Positions 10,968-18,509 of a DNA stretch of 64,000 nt are shown piece after piece. Source of the DNA: Variovorax beijingensis. GTDB lineage: Bacteria > Pseudomonadota > Gammaproteobacteria > Burkholderiales > Burkholderiaceae_C. The stretch covers positions 248,001 through 312,000 of the forward strand of contig NZ_VIVL01000002.1 in assembly GCF_007828835.1 (NCBI RefSeq), read 5' to 3'. The notes below the pieces were generated by a model, which had not been told where the DNA came from, searched no databases, and saw only the letters and a program-made list of their open reading frames with translations. Numbering within the stretch: the first letter of the stretch is position 1; each line of letters starts with the position of its first letter. The position numbers and the translations under genes are program-made.

Positions 10968-13073
10968 TCAGAGGTCCAGCTTCAGGCTGGCCACGACGCT
11001 GCGCTTGGCGCCCGGAATCACGTACAGGTTGCCCCACGAGGCGGTGTAGTAGTTCCGGTTGAAGAGGTTGTGCACGTCGACCGACACGCGGGCGGTCTTG
11101 TTGATCTGCCAGAAGCTCACCAGCTTGACGGTGGTGTAGGCCGGCAGCGCGTAGGTGTCGGCGCTGTTGCCCGAACGGTTGCCCACGTAGTTGATGCCGG
11201 CACCCACCCCATAGCGGCTGCCATCGGCCAGCGCATCCTCGCGGATGGCGAACAGGCCGGCGCTCGTCTTCGGGATGTTCACGATGCGCGTGCCGGGCGC
11301 CAGCGTTGCGTCCTTCGAGATCCGGGCGTCGACGTAGGCGAAATTTCCGCTCACCCGCCAGTTCCTGTCGATCTGGCCATAGACGTCGGCCTCGAAGCCG
11401 CTGCTCTTGACCTCGCCGGCCGCCACGGAGAAGCCGGGCGTGTCGCTGGCCGTCAGCACGTTCGTCTTCTTGATGTCGAACACGGCCAGGTTGGCGCCCA
11501 GGCGCTGGTCCGGCGTCTGCAGCTTCACGCCGGCCTCCAGCGCGGTGGAGCGCTGCGGATCGAAGGCCTGGCCGTTCTTGTCGGTGCCGCTGTTGCCGCG
11601 AAACGACTTGCCGGCGGAGACGTACCAGGAACTCCAGTCGTTCGGCAGGTAGGTGAGGCCTGCGCGCGGCGAAACGGCATCGTGCTTCTGGGCGCTGTTG
11701 CGGTTCACGCGGTCCTCGATGCTCTGCCTGAAGTGGTCGTAGCGGGCGCCCACCAGCAGCTTCCACTGCGGCGACAGGCTGATCTGGTCTTGCAGGAAAA
11801 CGGCGCTCGCGCGCTGGTGCTCGTCCGAACTGGAAGTGAGCGAGGTGAGCGGCGGCCGGGGCCTGCCATAGACGGGCTGGTAGATGTCGATCGGGTAGTT
11901 GCCCGAGCGGAGGATTTCGGTGTTCATCCACAGCCTGGACGCTTCCACGCCGACCAGCAGCGTATGGGCCAGCGCGCCGGTCGTGAACTTGCCTTCCAGC
12001 TCCGCCTGGAAAGAAGTGTCGCGCGACGGCAGCTGGCGCCAGGTGGCGCGGCGGTTGAGCGTCCGGTTGTCGCTGGCCAGGGAAGTCGCTTCGGTGTAGT
12101 TGCCGGAGAAGGTGCTTTCCTTGTAGCTCGCACCGATGCGCGCGCGCCAGTTTTCCGACAGCTGGCGGTCCAGCGTGAGCTGGTGGGTATTGCTGGTGAG
12201 CGTCATGTTGCCGTCGCCGGGCTCGTTGAGCACCCGGTCGCGCGGCAGGGTTCCGAGCAGGCCGCGAACGTTGATCAGCCCGCGGTCCAGCGGCGTTTTC
12301 GAACGCAGGAACTCGGACTCGTAGTTGAGCACTGTCTTGTCGTCGATGACCCAGGTCAGCGCCGGCGCGACCAGGGTGCGCCGGTTGCTCAGCAGGTCGC
12401 TTCGACTGTCGCCTTCTTCCACCGCCAGGTTCAGCCGGTAGGCCACGCTCCGGCTCAGCGCGCCGGTGCTGTCCAGCGTGCTGCGGCGCAGGCCCTGGCT
12501 GCCGATGCTGAAGTCGGCGGTGTTGCGACGCGTGAATTCCGGCTTTTTCGTGACGATGTTGATGGTGCCGCCGGGCTCGCTGCTGCCGTAGACCGCCGAA
12601 GCCGGGCCCTTGAGGAACTCGAAGCGCTCGACCGTGGCGGTGTCGCGCGGCGGGTTGTAGCCGCGCGATCCGGGAAAGCCGTTGACCAGGAATCCCATGT
12701 CGGTACTGCTGAACCCGCGGATGCCGAAGTTGTCCCAGGTGCCACCGAAGTCGTTGAGGCGCGTGATCCCACTGACAAAACCCACCGTGTCGGCCAGGCG
12801 CGTCGCACCCATGTCTTCGATCAGCTGGCTGGAGACGATGCGCACCGATTGCGGCACCTCCCGCAGCGGCGTGCTGGTGCGCGTGGCGCCGCTGCTGGTC
12901 GTGGGGTTGTAGCCCCCGGATTCGGGCTCGGCGACAACATGCACTTCGGGCAGCGATGTGCTCGCAGGGTCCGGCTGTCCGGTGCCGGTGCCTTGTGCCA
13001 TGGAGAGCGGGGAAATGGAAGCGAGGGGGAGCAGGGCAAAAGCGATGCGTGACGACCGGATGCGGGATCTCAT
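10968..13073 (-). CDS. TonB-dependent siderophore receptor
   Basis: This 701-residue outer-membrane receptor has a signal peptide, a Ton-box-like LPEVHVVAE shortly after it, a plug domain (REVPQSVRIVSSQLIED and GPASAVYGSSEPGGTINIVTKKP) and a 22-strand-type barrel ending in the aromatic/hydrophobic strand VVASLKLDL. The plug resembles FhuA/FcuA-type hydroxamate siderophore receptors. A Fur-like inverted repeat lies 29 bases before the start, so iron repression is likely. The exact siderophore is unknown. It probably forms a transcript with the DUF4198 gene. Confidence 0.93.
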   Translation of the reverse strand: MRSRIRSSRIAFALLPLASISPLSMAQGTGTGQPDPASTSLPEVHVVAEPESGGYNPTTSSGATRTSTPLREVPQSVRIVSSQLIEDMGATRLADTVGFVSGITRLNDFGGTWDNFGIRGFSSTDMGFLVNGFPGSRGYNPPRDTATVERFEFLKGPASAVYGSSEPGGTINIVTKKPEFTRRNTADFSIGSQGLRRSTLDSTGALSRSVAYRLNLAVEEGDSRSDLLSNRRTLVAPALTWVIDDKTVLNYESEFLRSKTPLDRGLINVRGLLGTLPRDRVLNEPGDGNMTLTSNTHQLTLDRQLSENWRARIGASYKESTFSGNYTEATSLASDNRTLNRRATWRQLPSRDTSFQAELEGKFTTGALAHTLLVGVEASRLWMNTEILRSGNYPIDIYQPVYGRPRPPLTSLTSSSDEHQRASAVFLQDQISLSPQWKLLVGARYDHFRQSIEDRVNRNSAQKHDAVSPRAGLTYLPNDWSSWYVSAGKSFRGNSGTDKNGQAFDPQRSTALEAGVKLQTPDQRLGANLAVFDIKKTNVLTASDTPGFSVAAGEVKSSGFEADVYGQIDRNWRVSGNFAYVDARISKDATLAPGTRIVNIPKTSAGLFAIREDALADGSRYGVGAGINYVGNRSGNSADTYALPAYTTVKLVSFWQINKTARVSVDVHNLFNRNYYTASWGNLYVIPGAKRSVVASLKLDL

Positions 13074-13101
13074 TGAAATTTGTTGACGTTTTATTTACAG
13101 T

Positions 13102-13122
13102 TAATGAGAATAAATCTCATTA
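13102..13122. promoter_or_regulatory. Probable Fur box upstream of the siderophore receptor
   Basis: A perfect inverted repeat, TAATGAGA, five bases ATAAA, TCTCATTA. The arms and AT-rich centre are like Fur operators. It sits in a 66-base intergenic stretch immediately before a TonB receptor on the minus strand. Confidence 0.75.
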
Positions 13123-13139
13123 CCTATTGTAGACGTCCG

Positions 13140-14744
13140 CTACAGCTGGTCGGTCGGCACGAACCAGGAAAACAGCAGCAGTTGCAGCCGCGTGAGCAGG
13201 CTCGAATCGGGCTCGCTGTCGAGCACCTCGTTGTCCACGTCGCCGGTGCCTATCCATTGCACGTTCTCGCCGTCGGGCAGCAGCACGACGCGGTAGACGC
13301 CCTCGATGTCGTCGAGCTGGTAGGCATAGAGAAGCGCCTGGGTCAGCTCGAAACTTCGCACGCGAACGCCGAACTCGGTGTTCAGCCGCGCCGAGCGCGG
13401 GTCGAGGTTCATGGAGCCCAGCAGCACCCATTCGCGGTCGACCAGCGCGAGCTTGGCGTGCAGCCGGCCGCGCGCCTTCTTGAGCAGGTCGCGCAACTGC
13501 CGGTTGCGCTTGAGCTGCCGGGTGCTGACCTCGTACAGGTTCACGCCCAGCTTCAGCATGTCGACGCGATAGCGGTTGTAGTTGATGTTGACCAGCGGCT
13601 CGTCGCTGTCGGCCAGCGAATTGGTGATGACACTGATGCGCACGCCGCGCGCCCGGCCCTCACGGATGCGCGCCATGCCTTCCTCGCCTGGAATGAAGTA
13701 GGGCGAGATCACCACCACGTCCGAACGCGCCGTGGCGGTCATTTCATGGAAACGCGCGGCCAGCGATTCGGCCGGTGACGCGAGGGTGCCCAGCGCCTTG
13801 TTGGGGCTGTCGGCCGCGGCATGGGCGTCGGCGCGCATCCACTTCATGCGGCCGCTGTCGGCCAGCTGGGCGCCGAGCGGCGGATCGCCCATCAGGTCGG
13901 TGCCCTGCAGGGCGGCGGGCGGCGGGGCATGGACCGGCGAGGTGGCGGCTTCGAACTCGGACTTCAGCGCCTCCGGGGTGCCGCTGGCGTTGGCGATCCG
14001 CTGGAGCGGGTAGACGACGTCGCTGTTCCAGTAGGTGTCGAAGATGCGGGCGGCCTCCGGAACCACGGGGCCGGCCATGATCAGTTCGAAGTCGATGAAG
14101 TTGGCGCCCTCGCTGCGCAGGAAATACTCGTCGGCCAGGTTGCGGCCGCCGGCAATGGCCATGGCGCCATCGGCCACGAAGAGCTTGTTGTGCATGCGAT
14201 GGTTGAGGCGGCGGAAATCGCCGAAGAATTCCATCCAGCGCGTGGCCGAGTGGTCGCGGGCGTTCACGAAGGGGTTGAACAGCCGGACTTCGGCGTTGGG
14301 TTCCGCGGCCAGGCCGAGCAGGAGGCGGTCCATGCCGGCCGTGTAGAAGTCGTCGAGCAGCAGGCGCACCCGCACGCCGCGCCGCGCGGCATCGCGCAAT
14401 TCGCGCAGCAGCAGGCGGCCGGTCTTGTCGTTGCCGAGCTGATAGGTCTGTACGTCCAGCGAGGCCTGCGCCCGCCGCATCAGCTCGAAGCGCGCATCGA
14501 GCGCAAAGGAGGCCTCCACCAGCGGCCGGATGCTCGACAGGCCGTCGTGCGCGTCGTCCAGGCTGGCCGCGGCGCGGCCGAGCGCGGTGGAAGGGGAGGC
14601 GGCAATCGAGAGCGTTGGCGGCTCGGGCGTGCGCGGAGGCAGGCCGGCGCAGCCTGCGAGCACCCAGGCGATGCCGGTGGCCACCAGCCAGAGCGCCAGG
14701 CCGCGCAGCGCAGGAAACGAAGAGGCGATGAGCTTGTCGGGCAT
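13140..14744 (-). CDS. Phospholipase D-like lipoprotein (cardiolipin synthase C-like)
   Basis: This 534-residue protein has two HKD motifs, HNKLFVADG and HAKLALVDR, each followed by G-G/S-N segments (GGRN, GSMN). This is the arrangement of phospholipase D and of ClsC/YmdC-type cardiolipin synthases. The start at 14744 gives a signal peptide ending in the lipobox LAGC, so it is probably a lipid-anchored envelope protein; the open frame runs further up, but that part overlaps the promoter of the next gene and looks non-coding. It lies between two iron-regulated receptors, probably by position rather than by function. Confidence 0.88.
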   Translation of the reverse strand: MPDKLIASSFPALRGLALWLVATGIAWVLAGCAGLPPRTPEPPTLSIAASPSTALGRAAASLDDAHDGLSSIRPLVEASFALDARFELMRRAQASLDVQTYQLGNDKTGRLLLRELRDAARRGVRVRLLLDDFYTAGMDRLLLGLAAEPNAEVRLFNPFVNARDHSATRWMEFFGDFRRLNHRMHNKLFVADGAMAIAGGRNLADEYFLRSEGANFIDFELIMAGPVVPEAARIFDTYWNSDVVYPLQRIANASGTPEALKSEFEAATSPVHAPPPAALQGTDLMGDPPLGAQLADSGRMKWMRADAHAAADSPNKALGTLASPAESLAARFHEMTATARSDVVVISPYFIPGEEGMARIREGRARGVRISVITNSLADSDEPLVNINYNRYRVDMLKLGVNLYEVSTRQLKRNRQLRDLLKKARGRLHAKLALVDREWVLLGSMNLDPRSARLNTEFGVRVRSFELTQALLYAYQLDDIEGVYRVVLLPDGENVQWIGTGDVDNEVLDSEPDSSLLTRLQLLLFSWFVPTDQL

Positions 14745-14885
14745 GGGGCCTGCGGACGCACACGATGTGCGGCCGGGATCGTAGCCGCTTTGCCTTGTGG
14801 CGCGCCGCACCTCCGGCGCGAGCGCTGCCGGAACGCCCCCTTGTCCAGGCGGGGAAATCGGAACAGATGAGACTTTATAACTATT

Positions 14886-14904
14886 AGAATGCGAATCGTT
14901 CTTA
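14886..14904. promoter_or_regulatory. Putative Fur box upstream of the second siderophore receptor
   Basis: AGAATGCGAATCGTTCTTA is an imperfect inverted repeat (AGAA...TTCT) with a GCGAATCGTT core, similar in part to Fur sites. It lies 25 bases before the receptor start. The match is weaker than the box at 13102. Confidence 0.5.
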
Positions 14905-14928
14905 ATAATGTTTCGGAGTGGAGAAGGA

Positions 14929-17049
14929 ATGAAGAGGTTCATGGTGGGGCGCAAGGTCGCATCGGTGCTGGCAGGCTGCATGGCGATTTACGTGCATCAC
15001 CAGGTTCTGGCCCAGACCACGGCGCCCGGCGCCCTGCCGGAAGTGAAGGTCGATGCAAGCGCCGAGCTCGAAACCGCGACTTCACCGGTGATCGGCTACC
15101 GCGCCAGGAACGCCGCCACCGCCACCAAGACCGACACGCCGCTGGCAGAAACGCCTCAGTCCGTGACCGTGGTCACGCGCGACCAGATGGTGGATCAGGG
15201 CGCAACCAACGTGCAGGACGCGCTCAACTACGCGGCCGGCGTGCGCTCCGATGCCTATGGCCTGGACTCCCGCACAGACAGCTTCCTAGTGCGCGGGAGC
15301 GAGCCATCCGGGTACCTCGACGGGCTGCAGATGAATTCCGCCGGCTGGTACACCGCGACAGCGCGCCCCGACCCCTATACGCTGGAGCGCCTCGAAGTGC
15401 TGCGCGGGCCGGCGGGCATGTTGTTCGGCGCTGGCACCGCAGGTGGGGTGGTCAACATGGTCAGCAAGCGTCCGCAGCAGCAGACATATCGCGAGGTGGG
15501 GGTGCAGATCGGCTCCTGGGGCCGCAAACAGCTGCAGGCCGACCTGACCGGCCCGCTGACGGCGGACGGTGATTGGTCGTACCGCCTGGTGGCGCTTCAA
15601 CGCAAGGCCGATACGCAGGTGGACTATGTACCGGACGACCGCTCGCTCGTCATGCCCTCGCTTACCTGGCGACCCAATGCCGGCACCTCGCTGACGCTGC
15701 AGGGCCTGTGGCAAAAGGACAAGACTGGCAGCACGTCGCAGTTCTTCCCTTGGCAGGGCACCATCTTGCCGAATGTCAATGGCCCGCTGCCGGTCAACCG
15801 GTTCATCGGCGAGCCGGGCGACGGTTACGACACCGAGCGCAAGACCTTCGGCTGGCTGTTCGAGCACAAATTCAATGATCAGTGGACCTTTCGGCAGAAC
15901 TTCCGCATGTCGCGGACGTTCAACGACTCGCACTACCACTACGGTGACTTCTTTTCGCTTCCTGGTGGCTGGGGGCTGGACCCCGTCGGTCAGCGCCTGC
16001 TTGGCCGTGTCAATGACAAGTCGCTGACCTGGACTCGAATGACAGGCGTCGACAACCATGTCGAGGGCCATTTCAACACCGGCGCGCTGCGCCATACGCT
16101 GCTGATCGGCGCCGAATATTCCCGCCAGCGCCAGGACAAGCGCGAGGGCTCTGCCTACAGCTCCATCGACGCCTATGCCCCTGTCTACGGTATCGGCTAC
16201 GTGCCGGTGACCGAGTTCACCGACCGTCCCCGCACCACCCAGCGCAATGCCGGCGTCTACGTGCAGGACCAGATGAAGTGGAACAACTGGATCTTCGTTG
16301 CCGGCCTGCGCCATGACCGCAGCACCTCGGGGACCGCGGGCAGCGCGTCGGAGACGACCAGCGCCGACTCGGGCCGACTGGGTGTGATGTACACGCTTCC
16401 TTCCGGTTGGTCGCCCTATGTCAGCTTCACGCAATCCTTCACCCCGCAAGCCGGCACCGATATCAATGGCACGCTGTTCAAGCCGTTGCGCGGCGAGCAG
16501 GTGGAGGCGGGTGTCAAGTACCAGCCGGAAGGTTCGGCGACGAGCTTTACCGCCTCGGTCTACTCGCTCAAGGAAAAGAACCGCATCGTCTCCGACAGCA
16601 CTAATCCTGATTACGGCCGACAAGTCGATTCGACGAAGAACAAGGGGCTGGAACTCGAGCTGAAGACAACCGTGGCGCGTGACCTAGATCTCATTGCCAA
16701 CTACACCTACATCGACGTTGATCACAAGCTCACCGACATGCCGCGCAATCAGGTGTCAGTCTGGGGTAAATACCGATTCTCCATCGCCGGTGTGCCGGGC
16801 TTCTCGGCCGGTGCCGGATTGCGCTACATGGGAGGTTTTCGCGACGTGGAAGGCAGCAGCGTGGGACCGCGCCTGCCTGCCGTGGCCCTGCTGGACCTGA
16901 TGTTTGCCTATGAGTCGGACAAGTGGCGCTATGCCCTGAACATCAACAATGCGGCCGACAAGATCTATTTCAGCACTTGCCTGTCGCGCGGCGACTGCTG
17001 GTACGGCTCGCGCCGAAACATCGTGGCCAGCGCGACCTACCGTTTCTAA
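14929..17049 (+). CDS. TonB-dependent siderophore receptor (FhuE-like)
   Basis: This is a 706-residue outer-membrane ferric-siderophore receptor. After a signal peptide ending near VLAQ come the Ton-box-like LPEVKVDAS, the plug (AETPQSVTVVTRDQM, GPAGMLFGAGTAGGVVNMVSKRP) and a barrel ending SATYRF, an ideal C-terminal outer-membrane signature. The overall pattern resembles FhuE/FoxA-type hydroxamate receptors. ATG 14929 is preferred over ATG 14908 because GGAGAAGGA directly precedes it. It is followed after 30 bases by a PepSY membrane protein, a common pairing in siderophore iron release. Confidence 0.93.
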   Translation: MKRFMVGRKVASVLAGCMAIYVHHQVLAQTTAPGALPEVKVDASAELETATSPVIGYRARNAATATKTDTPLAETPQSVTVVTRDQMVDQGATNVQDALNYAAGVRSDAYGLDSRTDSFLVRGSEPSGYLDGLQMNSAGWYTATARPDPYTLERLEVLRGPAGMLFGAGTAGGVVNMVSKRPQQQTYREVGVQIGSWGRKQLQADLTGPLTADGDWSYRLVALQRKADTQVDYVPDDRSLVMPSLTWRPNAGTSLTLQGLWQKDKTGSTSQFFPWQGTILPNVNGPLPVNRFIGEPGDGYDTERKTFGWLFEHKFNDQWTFRQNFRMSRTFNDSHYHYGDFFSLPGGWGLDPVGQRLLGRVNDKSLTWTRMTGVDNHVEGHFNTGALRHTLLIGAEYSRQRQDKREGSAYSSIDAYAPVYGIGYVPVTEFTDRPRTTQRNAGVYVQDQMKWNNWIFVAGLRHDRSTSGTAGSASETTSADSGRLGVMYTLPSGWSPYVSFTQSFTPQAGTDINGTLFKPLRGEQVEAGVKYQPEGSATSFTASVYSLKEKNRIVSDSTNPDYGRQVDSTKNKGLELELKTTVARDLDLIANYTYIDVDHKLTDMPRNQVSVWGKYRFSIAGVPGFSAGAGLRYMGGFRDVEGSSVGPRLPAVALLDLMFAYESDKWRYALNINNAADKIYFSTCLSRGDCWYGSRRNIVASATYRF

Positions 17050-17079
17050 CAGCTCACTTTCGACGAGGGCAGCAACGAC

Positions 17080-18267
17080 ATGAACAGCCGAAAGATCAAG
17101 ACCTGGGCCTGGGTGCACAAGTGGAGCAGCCTCGTGTGCACCGTGTTCATGCTGCTCCTGTGCATCACGGGCCTGCCGCTGATCTTCCATCACGAGATCG
17201 GGCACCTGCTGGGCACCGAGGTCGAGTCGCCCAAGATGCCCGCGAACACGCCGCGCGTGAGCCTGGACCGCGTGCTCGAAACGGCGCGTGCGAAACACCC
17301 TGACCGCGTGGTGCAGTTCGTTTCGCAGCCCGAGGATGACGACGGCCTCTGGTTCGTCACGCTCACGCCAACGCCTGCGCCCACGGACGACTTCAAGTCG
17401 GTGGCGGTGGACGCGCGCACCGGCGCCGTGCTTGCCCAGCCCAAGCTCGACGAAGGCTTCATGTACGTGATGTTCAAGCTGCACGTCGACCTGTTTGCCG
17501 GACTCGCGGGCAAGCTGTTCCTGGGCTTCATGGGCCTGCTGCTGCTGGTGGCCATCGTCTCCGGCGTGGTGCTCTATGCGCCGTTCATGCGCAAGCTCGA
17601 CTTCGGCACGGTGCGGCGCGAGAAGCGCCCGCGCCTGAAGTGGCTCGACCTGCACAACCTGCTGGGCATCGTCACGCTGGTCTGGCTGTTCGTGGTGGGC
17701 TCAACCGGCATGATCAACACCTGGGCCGACCTGGTCATCAAGTACTGGCAGTACGACCAGCTCAGCGCGCTTCTTGCGCCCTACAAGGACGAGCCGACGG
17801 TGCCGGTGGCCCAGCGCGCATCGGTGCAGCGCTCGATGGAGGTCGCGCTCCAGCAGACGCCCGGCATGAAGCTGTCCTTCGTCGCGTTCCCCGGCACCGC
17901 GTTCTCGAGCCCGCACCACACCACCTTCTTCATGCGCGGCAGCGAGCCCTTCACCTCGAAGCTGCTGCAGCCGGTGCTGGTCGATGCCAAGACGGCCCAG
18001 GTGACCGCCGCGCCGAAGATGCCCTGGTACCTGACGGCGCTGCTGGTGTCTCAGCCGCTGCACTTCGGCGACTACGGCGGCATGCCGATGCAGATCATCT
18101 GGGCGCTGCTCGACATCGCGACCATCATCGTGCTGGGCAGCGGGCTGTACCTGTGGCTCAAGCGCGGCAACAGCGTGCCTGCTGCGGCCTCGCCGGTGGG
18201 CCAGCGGCCGCCGCATGGTGGGCATCAGCAGCCTGATCCGGCGCCCGCCATGAAGGTGCAGGCATGA
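17080..18267 (+). CDS. PepSY-associated transmembrane protein (putative siderophore iron reductase-like)
   Basis: This 395-residue inner-membrane protein has four likely membrane helices (near residues 20-40, 145-170, 195-215 and 340-370) and PepSY-type periplasmic regions. The N-terminus WVHKWSSLVCTVFMLLL and the conserved His residues in the helices match the PepSY_TM family. Members beside siderophore receptors (for example FoxB, PiuB-like) are thought to take part in ferric reduction or release from the siderophore. This role is inferred from the position directly after a receptor. The last four bases overlap the start of the next small gene. Confidence 0.88.
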   Translation: MNSRKIKTWAWVHKWSSLVCTVFMLLLCITGLPLIFHHEIGHLLGTEVESPKMPANTPRVSLDRVLETARAKHPDRVVQFVSQPEDDDGLWFVTLTPTPAPTDDFKSVAVDARTGAVLAQPKLDEGFMYVMFKLHVDLFAGLAGKLFLGFMGLLLLVAIVSGVVLYAPFMRKLDFGTVRREKRPRLKWLDLHNLLGIVTLVWLFVVGSTGMINTWADLVIKYWQYDQLSALLAPYKDEPTVPVAQRASVQRSMEVALQQTPGMKLSFVAFPGTAFSSPHHTTFFMRGSEPFTSKLLQPVLVDAKTAQVTAAPKMPWYLTALLVSQPLHFGDYGGMPMQIIWALLDIATIIVLGSGLYLWLKRGNSVPAAASPVGQRPPHGGHQQPDPAPAMKVQA

Positions 18268-18446
18268 AGCCGCGCCACAGCTTCCGGCACATGTGGGGCT
18301 GGCCGATCGTGCTCGGCATGCTGACCACCTTCGGGCTGGTCTCGGCGCTGTTCAGCGACGGCGGCCTGGGAGACATGCTGGCCTGGTTTGCGCTGGGCAT
18401 TCCCGTTGCCGTCTGCGGCTGGTACGGCTGGCGCAGAAGAAGCTGA
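18264..18446 (+). CDS. Small 60-residue membrane protein coupled to the PepSY gene
   Basis: I do not recognise a named family. The protein has two hydrophobic segments (about residues 13-29 and 37-52) joined by a short SDGGLGD loop and ends in WRRRS. Its basic N-terminus and tail suggest both ends face the cytoplasm. It starts at an ATGA overlap with the PepSY stop codon, which argues that it is real and translated with it. It might be a small subunit of the PepSY membrane protein. Confidence 0.75.
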   Translation: MKPRHSFRHMWGWPIVLGMLTTFGLVSALFSDGGLGDMLAWFALGIPVAVCGWYGWRRRS

Positions 18447-18509
18447 ATCCGGCCCGACCGGGTTCCTGCTAGTACGGGCAGGGGCGCGCGCCGACGCAGA
18501 ATCGGCGCA

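Noticed and set aside
10800..13052. A 750-codon plus-strand open frame opposite the siderophore receptor
   Set aside because: It is antisense to a complete receptor gene that has a signal peptide, plug and barrel, and it has no protein features of its own.
14745..14981. N-terminal extension of the phospholipase D-like gene
   Set aside because: The extra codons overlap the Fur-like box and start of the divergent receptor. ATG 14744 gives a clean lipoprotein signal peptide.
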